From Protonemura montana (lineage: Eukaryota > Arthropoda > Insecta > Plecoptera > Nemouridae), in assembly GCA_947568835.1 (NCBI GenBank), contig OX387609.1, forward strand, positions 17,257,208 to 17,321,207: 64,000 bases of DNA, read 5' to 3'. How positions within the stretch are numbered: the stretch's first letter is position 1; each line of letters starts with the position of its first letter. Made by a program: the position numbers and the translations under genes. Under the pieces are notes generated by a model, which searched no databases, was not told where the DNA came from, and saw nothing but the letters and a program-made list of their open reading frames with translations. This document shows, piece by piece, positions 45,500 to 57,840 of the stretch.

Positions 45500-48323
45500 C
45501 TGCCCTATGTCCTGTCCCATGTCCTGCCCCATGTCCTGCCCCATGTCCTGTCCCATGTCCTGCCTCATGTCCTGCCCCATGTCCTGCCCTATGTCCTGCC
45601 CCATGTCCTGCCCCATGTCCTGCCCCATGTCCTGCCCTATGTCCTAACCCATGTCCTGCCCTATGTCCTGTCCCATGTCCTGCTCCATGTCCTGCCCCAT
45701 GTCCTGCCCCATGTCCCATGTCCTGCCCCATGTCCTGCCCCATGTCCTGTCCCATGTCCTGCCCCATGTCATGCCCCATGTCCTGCCCCATGTCCTGCCC
45801 CATGTCCCATGTCCTGCCTCATGTCCTGCCCCTTGTCCTGTCCTATTTCCTGCCCCATGTCCTGCCCCATGTCCTGCCCCGTGTCCTGCCCCATGTCCTG
45901 CCCCATGTTCTGCCCCATGTCCTGCCCCATGTCTTGCCCCATGTCCCATGTCCTGCTCCATGTCCTGCCCCATGTCCTGCCCCATGTCCTTCCCTATGTC
46001 CTGTCCCATGTCCTGCCCCATGTCCTGCCCCATGTCCTGCCCCATGTCCTGCTCCATGTCCTTCCCCTGTCCAGCCCCATGTCCCATGTCCTGCCCCATG
46101 TCCTGCCACATGTCCTGCCCCATGTCTTGCCATATGTCCTGTCCCATGTCCTGCCCCATGTCCTGCCCTATGTCCTGCCCCATGTCCTGCCCCATGTCCT
46201 GCTCCATGTCCTGCCCCATGTCTTGCCCCATGTCCCATGTCCTGCCTCATGTCCTGCCCCTTGTCCTGCCCCATGTCCTGCCCCATGTCCTGCCCCATGT
46301 CCTGCCCCATGTCCTGCCCTATGTCCTGCCCCATGTCCTGCCCCATGTCCTGCCCTATGTCCTGTCCCTTGTCCTGTCCCATGTCCTGCCCTATGTCCTG
46401 TCCCATGTCCTGTCCCATGTCATGTCCCATGTCCTGCTCCATGTCCTGCCCCATGTCCTGCCTCATGTCCTGCCCTATGTCCTGCCCCATGTCCTGCCCC
46501 ATTTTCTGCTCCATGTCCTGCCCCATGTCCTGCCCCATGTCCCATGTCATGCCCCAGGTCCTGCCCCATGTCCTGCCCCATGTCCTGCCCCATGTCCTGC
46601 CCCATGTCCTGCCCTATGTCCTGTCCCATGTCCTGCCCCTTGTCCTGCCCCATGTCCTGCTACATGTCCTGCCCCATGTCCCATGTCCTGCCCCATTTCC
46701 TAACCCATGTCCTGCCCCATGTCCTGCCCCATGTCCTGCCACATGTCCTGCCCCATGTCCTGCCCCATGTCCTGTCCCATGTCCTGCCCCATGTCCTGCC
46801 CCATGTCCTGCCCCTAGTCCTGCCCTATGTCCTGTCCCATGTCCTGCCCCATGTCCTGCCCCATGTCCTGTCCCATGTCCTGCCTCATGTCCTGCCCCAT
46901 GTCCTGCCCTATGTTCTGCCCCATGTCCTGCCCCATGTCCTGTCCCATGTCCTGCCCCATGTCCTGCCCCATGTCCTGCCCCATGTCCTGCCCTATGTCC
47001 TGTCCCATGTCCTGCCCCATGTCCTGCCCCATGTCCTGCCCTATGTCCTGTCCCATGTCCTGCCTCATGTCCTGCCCCATGTCCTGCCCTATGTCCTGCC
47101 CGATGTCCTGCCCCATGTCCTGCCCCATGTCCTGCCCTATGTCCTGCCCCATGTCCTGCCCTATGTCCTGTCCCATGTCCTGCTCCATGTCCTGCCCCAT
47201 GTCCTGCCCCATGTCCCATGTCCTGTCCCATGTCCTGTTCCATGTCCCATGTCCTGCCCCATGTCCTGCCCCTTATCCTGTCCCATTTCCTGCCCCATGT
47301 CCTACCCCATGTCCTGCCCCATGTCCTGCCCCATGTCCTGCCCCATGTCCTGCCTCATGTCCTGCCCCATGTCTTGCCCCATGTCCCATGTCCTGCCCCA
47401 TGTCCTGCCCCATGTCCTGCCCCATGTCCTGCCCTATGTCCTGTCTTATGTCCTGCCCCATGTAATGCCCCATGTCCTGCTCCATGTCCTCCCCCTGTCC
47501 TGCCCTATGTCTTATGTCCTGCCCCATGTCCTGCCTCATGGCCTGCCCCATGTCCTGCCCTATGTCCTGTCCCATGTCCTGCCCCATTTCCTGCCCCATA
47601 TCCTGCTCCATGTCCTGCCCCATGTCCTGCCCCATGTCCCGCTCCATGTCCTCCCCCTGTCCTGCCTCATGTCCCATGTCCTGCCCCATGTCCTGCCCCA
47701 TGTCCTGCCCCATGTCCTGTCCCATGTCCTGTCCCATGTCCTGCCCCATGTTTTGCCCCATGTCCTGTCCAATGTCCTGCCTCATGTCCTGCCCCATGTC
47801 CTGCCCCATGTCCTGCCCCATGTCCTGCCCCATGTCCTGTCCCATGTCCTGCCCCATGTCATGCCCCATGTCCTGCCCCATGTCCTGCCCCATGTCCCAT
47901 GTCCTGCCCCATGTCCTGCCCTTTGTCCTGTCCCATTTCCTGCCCCATGTCCTGCCCCATGTCCTGCCCCATGTCCTGCCCCATGTCCTGCCCCATGTCC
48001 TTCCCTATGTCCTGTCCCATGTCCTGCCCCATGTCCTGCCCATGTCCTGCTCCATGTCCTCCCCCTGTCCTGCCCCATGTCCCATGTCCTGCCCCATGTC
48101 CTGCCCCATGTCCTGCCCCATGTCCTGCCCTATGTCTTGTCCCATGTCCTGCCCCATGTCCTGCCCCATGTCCTGCCCTATGTCCTGCCCCATGTCTTGC
48201 CCCATGTCCCATGTCCTGCCCCATGTCCTGCCCCATGTCCTGCCCCATGTCCTGCCCTTTGTCCTGCCCCATGTCCTGCCCCTTGTCCTTCCCCATGTCC
48301 TGCTCCATGTCCTGCCCCATGTC
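45500..48323. repeat. B-like copy at offset 4,644 from B'
   Basis: Identity to about 40,856-43,680 begins immediately after the TAG at 45,497 and ends near 48,323. It carries CCTAACCC at 45,647 and 46,703, class D TAG at 46,817, GTAATG at 47,465 and an 11-bp unit near 48,039. It differs from B' in three CCCCTTG-type changes: near 46,259, near 46,368 (GTCCCTTG) and, by comparison, several CCCCATG units in B'. Confidence 0.8.
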
Positions 48324-50384
48324 CCATGTCCTGCCCCATTTCCTGCCCCATGTCCTGCCCCATGTCCTGCCCCATGTCCTGCCATATGTCCTGTCCCATG
48401 TCCTGCCCCATGTCCTGCCCCATGTCCTGCCCCTAGTCCTGCCCTATGTCCTGTCCCATGTCCTGCCCCATTTCCTGCTCCATGTCCTGCCCCATGTCCT
48501 GCCCCATGTCCCATGTCATGCCCCAGGTCCTGCCCCATGTCCTGCCCCATGTCCTGCCCCATGTCCTGCCCCATGTCCTGCCCTATGTCCTGTCCCATGT
48601 CCTGCCCCTTGTCCTGCCCCATGTCCTGCTACATGTCCTGCCCCATGTCCCATGTCCTGCCCCATTTCCTAACCCATGTCCTGCCCCATGTCCTGCCCCA
48701 TGTCCTGCCACATGTCCTGCCCCATGTCCTGCCCCATGTCCTGTCCCATGTCCTGCCCCATGTCCTGCCCCATGTCCTGCCCCTAGTCCTGCCCTATGTC
48801 CTGTCCCATGTCCTGCCCCATGTCCTGCCCCATGTCCTGTCCCATGTCCTGCCTCATGTCCTGCCCCATGTCCTGCCCTATGTCCTGCCCCATGTCCTGC
48901 CCCATGTCCTGTCCCATGTCCTGCCCCATGTCCTGCCCCATGTCCTGCCCCATGTCCTGCCCTATGTCCTGTCCCATGTCCTGCCCCATGTCCTGCCCCA
49001 TGTCCTGCCCTATGTCCTGCCCCATGTCTTGCCCCATGTCCCATGTCCTGCCCCATGTCCTGCCCCATGTCCTGCCCCATGTCCTGCCCTATGTCCTGCC
49101 CCATGTCCTGCCCCATTTTCTGCTCCATGTCCCGCCCCATGTCCTGCCCCATGTCCCATGTCATGCCCCATGTCCTGCCCCATGTCCTGCCCCATGTCCT
49201 GTCCCATGTCCTGCTCCATGTCCTGCCCCATGTCTTACCTCATGTCCCATGTCCTGCCTCATGTCCTGCCCCATGTCCTGCCCCATATCCTGCCCCATGT
49301 CCTGCCCCATGTCCTGCCCCATGTCCTGTCCCATGTCCTGCCCAATGTCCTGCCCCATGTCCTGCTCCATGTCCTGCCCCATGTCCTGCCCCATGTCCTG
49401 CCCTATGTCCTGCCCCATGTCCTGCCCCATGTCCTGCCCCATGTCCTGCCCTATGTCCTGCCCCATGTCCTGCCCCATGTCCTGCCCTATGTCCTGTCCC
49501 ATGTCCTGTCCCATGTCATGTCCCATGTCCTGCTCCATGTTCTGCCCCATGTCCTGCCCCATGTCCTGTCCCATGTCCTGCCCCATGTCCTGCCCCATGT
49601 CCTGCCCCATGTCCTGCCCCATGTCCTGCCCCATGTCCTGCCCCATGTCCTGCCGTATGTCCTGCCCCATGTCCTGCCCCATTTCCTGCCCTATGTCCTG
49701 CCCCATGTCCTGCCCTATGTCCTGCCCCATGTCCTGCCCCATGTCCTGCCCCATGTCCTGCCCTATGTCCTAACCCATGTCCTGCCCTATGTCCTGTCCC
49801 ATGTCCTGCTCCATGTCCTGCCCCATGTCCTGCCCCATGTCCCATGTCCTGCCCCATGTCCTGCCCCATGTCCTGTCCCATGTCCTGCCCCATGTCATGC
49901 CCCATGTCCTGCCCCATGTCCTGCCCCATGTCCCATGTCCTGCCTCATGTCCTGCCCCTTGTCCTGTCCTATTTCCTGCCCCATGTCCTGCCCCATGTCC
50001 TGCCCCGTGTCCTGCCCCATGTCCTGCCCCATGTTCTGCCCCATGTCCTGCCCCATGTCTTGCCCCATGTCCCATGTCCTGCTCCATGTCCTGCCCCATG
50101 TCCTGCCCCATGTCCTTCCCTATGTCCTGTCCCATGTCCTGCCCCATGTCCTGCCCCATGTCCTGCCCCATGTCCTGCTCCATGTCCTTCCCCTGTCCAG
50201 CCCCATGTCCCATGTCCTGCCCCATGTCCTGCCACATGTCCTGCCCCATGTCTTGCCATATATCCTGTCCCATGTCCTGCCCCATGTCCTGCCCTATGTC
50301 CTGCCCCATGTCCTGCCCCATGTCCTGCTCCATGTCCTGCCCCATGTCTTGCCCGATGTCCCATGTCCTGCCTCATGTCCTGCC
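47270..50384. repeat. 3,114-bp block, copy 1
   Basis: This aligns with 50,385 onward at offset 3,114. It opens with CCCCTTATCC and includes GTAATG at 47,465, class C TAG at 48,436, class D TAG at 48,786 only 350 bp later, and CCTAACCC at 48,672 and 49,773. The 350-bp TAG-to-TAG spacing is seen only here and in the copies at 51,550/51,900 and 55,916/56,266. Confidence 0.85.
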
Positions 50385-53300
50385 CCTTATCCTGTCCCAT
50401 TTCCTGCCCCATGTCCTACCCCATGTCCTGCCCCATGTCCTGCCCCATGTCCTGCCCCATGTCCTGCCTCATGTCCTGCCCCATGTCTTGCCCCATGTCC
50501 CATGTCCTGCCCCATGTCCTGCCCCATGTCCTGCCCCATGTCCTGCCCTATGTCCTGTCTTATGTCCTGCCCCATGTAATGCCCCATGTCCTGCTCCATG
50601 TCCTCCCCCTGTCCTGCCCTATGTCTTATGTCCTGCCCCATGTCCTGCCTCATGGCCTGCCCCATGTCCTGCCCTATGTCCTGTCCCATGTCCTGCCCCA
50701 TTTCCTGCCCCATATCCTGCTCCATGTCCTGCCCCATGTCCTGCCCCATGTCCCGCTCCATGTCCTCCCCCTGTCCTGCCTCATGTCCCATGTCCTGCCC
50801 CATGTCCTGCCCCATGTCCTGCCCCATGTCCTGTCCCATGTCCTGTCCCATGTCCTGCCCCATGTTTTGCCCCATGTCCTGTCCAATGTCCTGCCTCATG
50901 TCCTGCCCCATGTCCTGCCCCATGTCCTGCCACATGTCCTGCCCCATGTCCTGTCCCATGTCCTGCCCCATGTCATGCCCCATGTCCTGCCCCATGTCCT
51001 GCCCCATGTCCCATGTCCTGCCCCATGTCCTGCCCTTTGTCCTGTCCCATTTCCTGCCCCATGTCCTGCCCCATGTCCTGCCCCATGTCCTGCCCCATGT
51101 CCTGCCCCATGTCCTTCCCTATGTCCTGTCCCATGTCCTGCCCCATGTCCTGCCCATGTCCTGCTCCATGTCCTCCCCCTGTCCTGCCCCATGTCCCATG
51201 TCCTGCCCCATGTCCTGCCCCATGTCCTGCCCCATGTCCTGCCCTATGTCTTGTCCCATGTCCTGCCCCATGTCCTGCCCCATGTCCTGCCCTATGTCCT
51301 GCCCCATGTCTTGCCCCATGTCCCATGTCCTGCCCCATGTCCTGCCCCATGTCCTGCCCCATGTCCTGCCCTTTGTCCTGCCCCATGTCCTGCCCCTTGT
51401 CCTTCCCCATGTCCTGCTCCATGTCCTGCCCCATGTCCCATGTCCTGCCCCATTTCCTGCCCCATGTCCTGCCCCATGTCCTGCCCCATGTCCTGCCATA
51501 TGTCCTGTCCCATGTCCTGCCCCATGTCCTGCCCCATGTCCTGCCCCTAGTCCTGCCCTATGTCCTGTCCCATGTCCTGCCCCATTTCCTGCTCCATGTC
51601 CTGCCCCATGTCCTGCCCCATGTCCCATGTCATGCCCCAGGTCCTGCCCCATGTCCTGCCCCATGTCCTGCCCCATGTCCTGCCCCATGTCCTGCCCTAT
51701 GTCCTGTCCCATGTCCTGCCCCTTGTCCTGCCCCATGTCCTGCTACATGTCCTGCCCCATGTCCCATGTCCTGCCCCATTTCCTAACCCATGTCCTGCCC
51801 CATGTCCTGCCCCATGTCCTGCCACATGTCCTGCCCCATGTCCTGCCCCATGTCCTGTCCCATGTCCTGCCCCATGTCCTGCCCCATGTCCTGCCCCTAG
51901 TCCTGCCCTATGTCCTGTCCCATGTCCTGCCCCATGTCCTGCCCCATGTCCTGTCCCATGTCCTGCCTCATGTCCTGCCCCATGTCCTGCCCTATGTCCT
52001 GCCCCATGTCCTGCCCCATGTCCTGTCCCATGTCCTGCCCCATGTCCTGCCCCATGTCCTGCCCCATGTCCTGCCCTATGTCCTGTCCCATGTCCTGCCC
52101 CATGTCCTGCCCCATGTCCTGCCCTATGTCCTGCCCCATGTCTTGCCCCATGTCCCATGTCCTGCCCCATGTCCTGCCCCATGTCCTGCCCCATGTCCTG
52201 CCCTATGTCCTGCCCCATGTCCTGCCCCATTTTCTGCTCCATGTCCCGCCCCATGTCCTGCCCCATGTCCCATGTCATGCCCCATGTCCTGCCCCATGTC
52301 CTGCCCCATGTCCTGTCCCATGTCCTGCTCCATGTCCTGCCCCATGTCTTACCTCATGTCCCATGTCCTGCCTCATGTCCTGCCCCATGTCCTGCCCCAT
52401 ATCCTGCCCCATGTCCTGCCCCATGTCCTGCCCCATGTCCTGTCCCATGTCCTGCCCAATGTCCTGCCCCATGTCCTGCTCCATGTCCTGCCCCATGTCC
52501 TGCCCCATGTCCTGCCCTATGTCCTGCCCCATGTCCTGCCCCATGTCCTGCCCCATGTCCTGCCCTATGTCCTGCCCCATGTCCTGCCCCATGTCCTGCC
52601 CTATGTCCTGTCCCATGTCCTGTCCCATGTCATGTCCCATGTCCTGCTCCATGTTCTGCCCCATGTCCTGCCCCATGTCCTGTCCCATGTCCTGCCCAAT
52701 GTCCTGCCCCATGTCCTGCTCCATGTCCTGCCCCATGTCCTGCCCCATGTCCTGCCCTATGTCCTGCCCCATGTCCTGCCCCATGTCCTGCCCCATGTCC
52801 TGCCCTATGTCCTGCCCCATGTCCTGCCCCATGTCCTGCCCTATGTCCTGTCCCATGTCCTGTCCCATGTCATGTCCCATGTCCTGCTCCATGTTCTGCC
52901 CCATGTCCTGCCCCATGTCCTGTCCCATGTCCTGCCCCATGTCCTGCCCCATGTCCTGCCCCATGTCCTGCCCCATGTCCTGCCCCATGTCCTGCCCCAT
53001 GTCCTGCCGTATGTCCTGCCCCATGTCCTGCCCCATTTCCTGCCCTATGTCCTGCCCCATGTCCTGCCCTATGTCCTGCCCCATGTCCTGCCCCATGTCC
53101 TGCCCCATGTCCTGCCCTAAGTCCTAACCCATGTCCTGCCCTATGTCCTGTCCCATGTCCTGCTCCATGTCCTGCCCCATGTCCTGCCCCATGTCCCATG
53201 TCCTGCCCCATGTCCTGCCCCATGTCCTGTCCCATGTCCTGCCCCATGTCATGCCCCATGTCCTGCCCCATGTCCTGCCCCATGTCCCATGTCCTGCCTC

Positions 53301-53738
53301 ATGTCCTGCCCCTTGTCCTGTCCTATTTCCTGCCCCATGTCCTGCCCCATGTCCTGCCCCGTGTCCTGCCCCATGTCCTGCCCCATGTTCTGCCCCATGT
53401 CCTGCCCCATGTCTTGCCCCATGTCCCATGTCCTGCTCCATGTCCTGCCCCATGTCCTGCCCCATGTCCTTCCCTATGTCCTGTCCCATGTCCTGCCCCA
53501 TGTCCTGCCCCATGTCCTGCCCCATGTCCTGCTCCATGTCCTTCCCCTGTCCAGCCCCATGTCCCATGTCCTGCCCCATGTCCTGCCACATGTCCTGCCC
53601 CATGTCTTGCCATATGTCCTGTCCCATGTCCTGCCCCATGTCCTGCCCTATGTCCTGCCCCATGTCCTGCCCCATGTCCTGCTCCATGTCCTGCCCCATG
53701 TCTTGCCCCATGTCCCATGTCCTGCCTCATGTCCTGCC
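50385..53738. repeat. 3,114-bp block, copy 2 (enlarged by an internal 240-bp duplication)
   Basis: The offset to copy 1 is 3,114 up to about 52,680 and 3,354 afterwards. Copy 2 has GTAATG at 50,579, TAG at 51,550 and 51,900, CCTAACCC at 51,786 and 53,127, and private GCCACATG near 50,931. The left edge is sharp: at 50,385 the sequence changes to CCCCTTATCC where the comparable place 53,739 has CCCCATGTCC. Confidence 0.85.
52440..52919. repeat. Internal 240-bp direct duplication
   Basis: Bases about 52,440-52,679 and 52,680-52,919 are direct copies with the same markers in order: GCCCAATG (52,456 and 52,696), GCTCCATG, CATGTCATGTCC and CTCCATGTTC (52,650 and 52,890). The parental copy near 49,326-49,560 has a single instance. 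240 bp equals 20 standard units, so phase is preserved. Confidence 0.9.
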
Positions 53739-56700
53739 CCATGTCCTGCCCCATGTCCTGCCCCATGTCCTGCCCCATGTCCTGCCCCATGTCCTGCCCT
53801 ATGTCCTGCCCCATGTCCTGCCCCATGTCCTGCCCTATGTCCTGTCCCATGTCCTGTCCCATGTCCTGCCCTATGTCCTGTCCCATGTCCTGTCCCATGT
53901 CATGTCCCATGTCCTGCTCCATGTCCTGCCCCATGTCCTGCCTCATGTCCTGCCCTATGTCCTGCCCCATGTCCTGCCCCATTTCCTGCTCCATGTCCTG
54001 CCCCATGTCCTGCCCCATGTCCCATGTCATGCCCCAGGTCCTGCCCCATGTCCTGCCCCATGTCCTGCCCCATGTCCTGCCCCATGTCCTGCCCTATGTC
54101 CTGTCCCATGTCCTGCCCCTTGTCCTGCCCCATGTCCTGCTACATGTCCTGCCCCATGTCCCATGTCCTGCCCCATTTCCTAACCCATGTCCTGCCCCAT
54201 GTCCTGCCCCATGTCCTGCCACATGTCCTGCCCCATGTCCTGCCCCATGTCCTGTCCCATGTCCTGCCCCATGTCCTGCCCCATGTCCTGCCCCTAGTCC
54301 TGCCCTATGTCCTGTCCCATGTCCTGCCCCATGTCCTGCCCCATGTCCTGTCCCATGTCCTGCCTCATGTCCTGCCCCATGTCCTGCCCTATGTTCTGCC
54401 CCATGTCCTGCCCCATGTCCTGTCCCATGTCCTGCCCCATGTCCTGCCCCATGTCCTGCCCCATGTCCTGCCCTATGTCCTGTCCCATGTCCTGCCCCAT
54501 GTCCTGCCCCATGTCCTGCCCTATGTCCTGTCCCATGTCCTGCCTCATGTCCTGCCCCATGTCCTGCCCTATGTCCTGCCCGATGTCCTGCCCCATGTCC
54601 TGCCCCATGTCCTGCCCTATGTCCTGCCCCATGTCCTGCCCTATGTCCGGTCCCATGTCCTGCTCCATGTCCTGCCCCATGTCCTGCCCCATGTCCCATG
54701 TCCTGTCCCATGTCCTGTTCCATGTCCCATGTCCTGCCCCATGTCCTGCCCCTTATCCTGTCCCATTTCCTGCCCCATGTCCTACCCCATGTCCTGCCCC
54801 ATGTCCTGCCCCATGTCCTGCCCCATGTCCTGCCTCATGTCCTGCCCCATGTCTTGCCCCATGTCCCATGTCCTGCCCCATGTCCTGCCCCATGTCCTGC
54901 CCCATGTCCTGCCCTATGTCCTGTCTTATGTCCTGCCCCATGTAATGCCCCATGTCCTGCTCCATGTCCTCCCCCTGTCCTGCCCTATGTCTTATGTCCT
55001 GCCCCATGTCCTGCCTCATGGCCTGCCCCATGTCCTGCCCTATGTCCTGTCCCATGTCCTGCCCCATTTCCTGCCCCATATCCTGCTCCATGTCCTGCCC
55101 CATGTCCTGCCCCATGTCCCGCTCCATGTCCTCCCCCTGTCCTGCCTCATGTCCCATGTCCTGCCCCATGTCCTGCCCCATGTCCTGCCCCATGTCCTGT
55201 CCCATGTCCTGTCCCATGTCCTGCCCCATGTTTTGCCCCATGTCCTGTCCAATGTCCTGCCTCATGTCCTGCCCCATGTCCTGCCCCATGTCCTGCCCCA
55301 TGTCCTGCCCCATGTCCTGTCCCATGTCCTGCCCCATGTCATGCCCCATGTCCTGCCCCATGTCCTGCCCCATGTCCCATGTCCTGCCCCATGTCCTGCC
55401 CTTTGTCCTGTCCCATTTCCTGCCCCATGTCCTGCCCCATGTCCTGCCCCATGTCCTGCCCCATGTCCTGCCCCATGTCCTTCCCTATGTCCTGTCCCAT
55501 GTCCTGCCCCATGTCCTGCCCATGTCCTGCTCCATGTCCTCCCCCTGTCCTGCCCCATGTCCCATGTCCTGCCCCATGTCCTGCCCCATGTCCTGCCCCA
55601 TGTCCTGCCCTATGTCTTGTCCCATGTCCTGCCCCATGTCCTGCCCCATGTCCTGCCCTATGTCCTGCCCCATGTCTTGCCCCATGTCCCATGTCCTGCC
55701 CCATGTCCTGCCCCATGTCCTGCCCCATGTCCTGCCCTTTGTCCTGCCCCATGTCCTGCCCCTTGTCCTTCCCCATGTCCTGCTCCATGTCCTGCCCCAT
55801 GTCCCATGTCCTGCCCCATTTCCTGCCCCATGTCCTGCCCCATGTCCTGCCCCATGTCCTGCCATATGTCCTGTCCCATGTCCTGCCCCATGTCCTGCCC
55901 CATGTCCTGCCCCTAGTCCTGCCCTATGTCCTGTCCCATGTCCTGCCCCATTTCCTGCTCCATGTCCTGCCCCATGTCCTGCCCCATGTCCCATGTCATG
56001 CCCCAGGTCCTGCCCCATGTCCTGCCCCAATTCCTGCCCCATGTCCTGCCCCATGTCCTGCCCTATGTCCTGTCCCATGTCCTGCCCCTTGTCCTGCCCC
56101 ATGTCCTGCTACATGTCCTGCCCCATGTCCCATGTCCTGCCCCATTTCCTAACCCATGTCCTGCCCCATGTCCTGCCCCATGTCCTGCCACATGTCCTGC
56201 CCCATGTCCTGCCCCATGTCCTGTCCCATGTCCTGCCCCATGTCCTGCCCCATGTCCTGCCCCTAGTCCTGCCCTATGTCCTGTCCCATGTCCTGCCCCA
56301 TGTCCTGCCCCATGTCCTGTCCCATGTCCTGCCTCATGTCCTGCCCCATGTCCTGCCCTATGTCCTGCCCCATGTCCTGCCCCATGTCCTGTCCCATGTC
56401 CTGCCCCATGTCCTGCCCCATGTCCTGCCCCATGTCCTGCCCTATGTCCTGTCCCATGTCCTGCCCCATGTCCTGCCCCATGTCCTGCCCTATGTCCTGC
56501 CCCATGTCTTGCCCCATGTCCCATGTCCTGCCCCATGTCCTGCCCCATGTCCTGCCCCATGTCCTGCCCTATGTCCTGCCCCATGTCCTGCCCCATTTTC
56601 TGCTCCATGTCCCGCCCCATGTCCTGCCCCATGTCCCATGTCATGCCCCATGTCCTGCCCCATGTCCTGCCCCATGTCCTGTCCCATGTCCTGCTCCATG

Positions 56701-57080
56701 TCCTGCCCCATGTCTTACCTCATGTCCCATGTCCTGCCTCATGTCCTGCCCCATGTCCTGCCCCATATCCTGCCCCATGTCCTGCCCCATGTCCTGCCCC
56801 ATGTCCTGTCCCATGTCCTGCCCAATGTCCTGCCCCATGTCCTGCTCCATGTCCTGCCCCATGTCCTGCCCCATGTCCTGCCCTATGTCCTGCCCCATGT
56901 CCTGCCCCATGTCCTGCCCCATGTCCTGCCCTATGTCCTGCCCCATGTCCTGCCCCATGTCCTGCCCTATGTCCTGTCCCATGTCCTGTCCCATGTCATG
57001 TCCCATGTCCTGCTCCATGTTCTGCCCCATGTCCTGCCCCATGTCCTGTCCCATGTCCTGCCCCATGTCCTGCCCCATGT
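53739..57080. repeat. Third copy of the 45.6-49.6 kb segment
   Basis: This aligns with about 46,259-49,600 at offset 7,480 (7,480 = 3,114 + 4,366). It carries TAG at 54,297, 55,916 and 56,266, GTAATG at 54,945, an 11-bp unit near 55,519 and CCTAACCC at 54,183 and 56,152. Private changes include GTCCGGTCC near 54,647 and CCCCAATTCC near 56,029. Confidence 0.8.
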
Positions 57081-57840
57081 CCTGTCTTATGTCCTGCCCC
57101 ATGTCCTGCCCCATGTCCTGCCCCATGTCCTGTCCCATGTCCTGCCCCATGTCCTGCCCCATGTCCTGCCCCAAGTCCTGCCTCATGTCCTGCCCCATGT
57201 CCTGACCCATGTCCTGCCCCATGTCCTGCCCCATGTCCTGCCGTATGTCCTGCCCCATGTCCTGCCCCATTTCCTGCCCTATGTCCTGTCCCATGTCCTG
57301 TCCCATGTCATGTCCCATGTCCTGCTCCATGTCCTGCCCCATGTCCTGCCCCATGTCCCATGTCCTGCCTCATGTCCTGCCCCATGTCCTGCCCCATGTC
57401 CTGCCCCATGTCCTGTCCCATGTCCTGCCTCATGTCCTACCCCATGTCCTGCCCTATGTCCTGCCTCATGTCCTGCCCCATGTCCTGCCCCATGTCCTGC
57501 CCCATGTCCTGCCCCATGTCCTGTCCCATGTCATGTCCCATGTCCTGCTCCATGTCCTGCCCCATGTCCTGCCCCATGTCCTGCCCTATGTCCTGCCCCA
57601 TGTCCTGCCCCATGTCCTGCCCCATGTCCTGCCCTTTGTCCTGTCCCATTTCCTGCCCCATGTCCTGCCCCATGTCCTGCCCTATGTCCTGCCCCATGTC
57701 CTGCCCCATGTCTTGCCCCATGTCCTCCCCCTGTCCTGCCTCATGTCCCATGTCCTGCCCCATGTCCTGCCCCATGTCCTGCCCCATGTCCTGTCCCATG
57801 TCCTGTCCCATGTCCTGCCCCATGTTTTGCCCCATGTCCT
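57081..57840. repeat. Unit run joining two blocks
   Basis: I did not find a single parent for this stretch. It includes CCCCAAGTCC near 57,173, TGA at 57,205, CCGTATG near 57,241, CCATTTCC near 57,269 and CCTGCCCTTTG near 57,632. These are markers otherwise seen in A-type blocks and at 63,000-63,100. CCTCCCCCTG near 57,724 then opens onto the next block. Confidence 0.6.
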
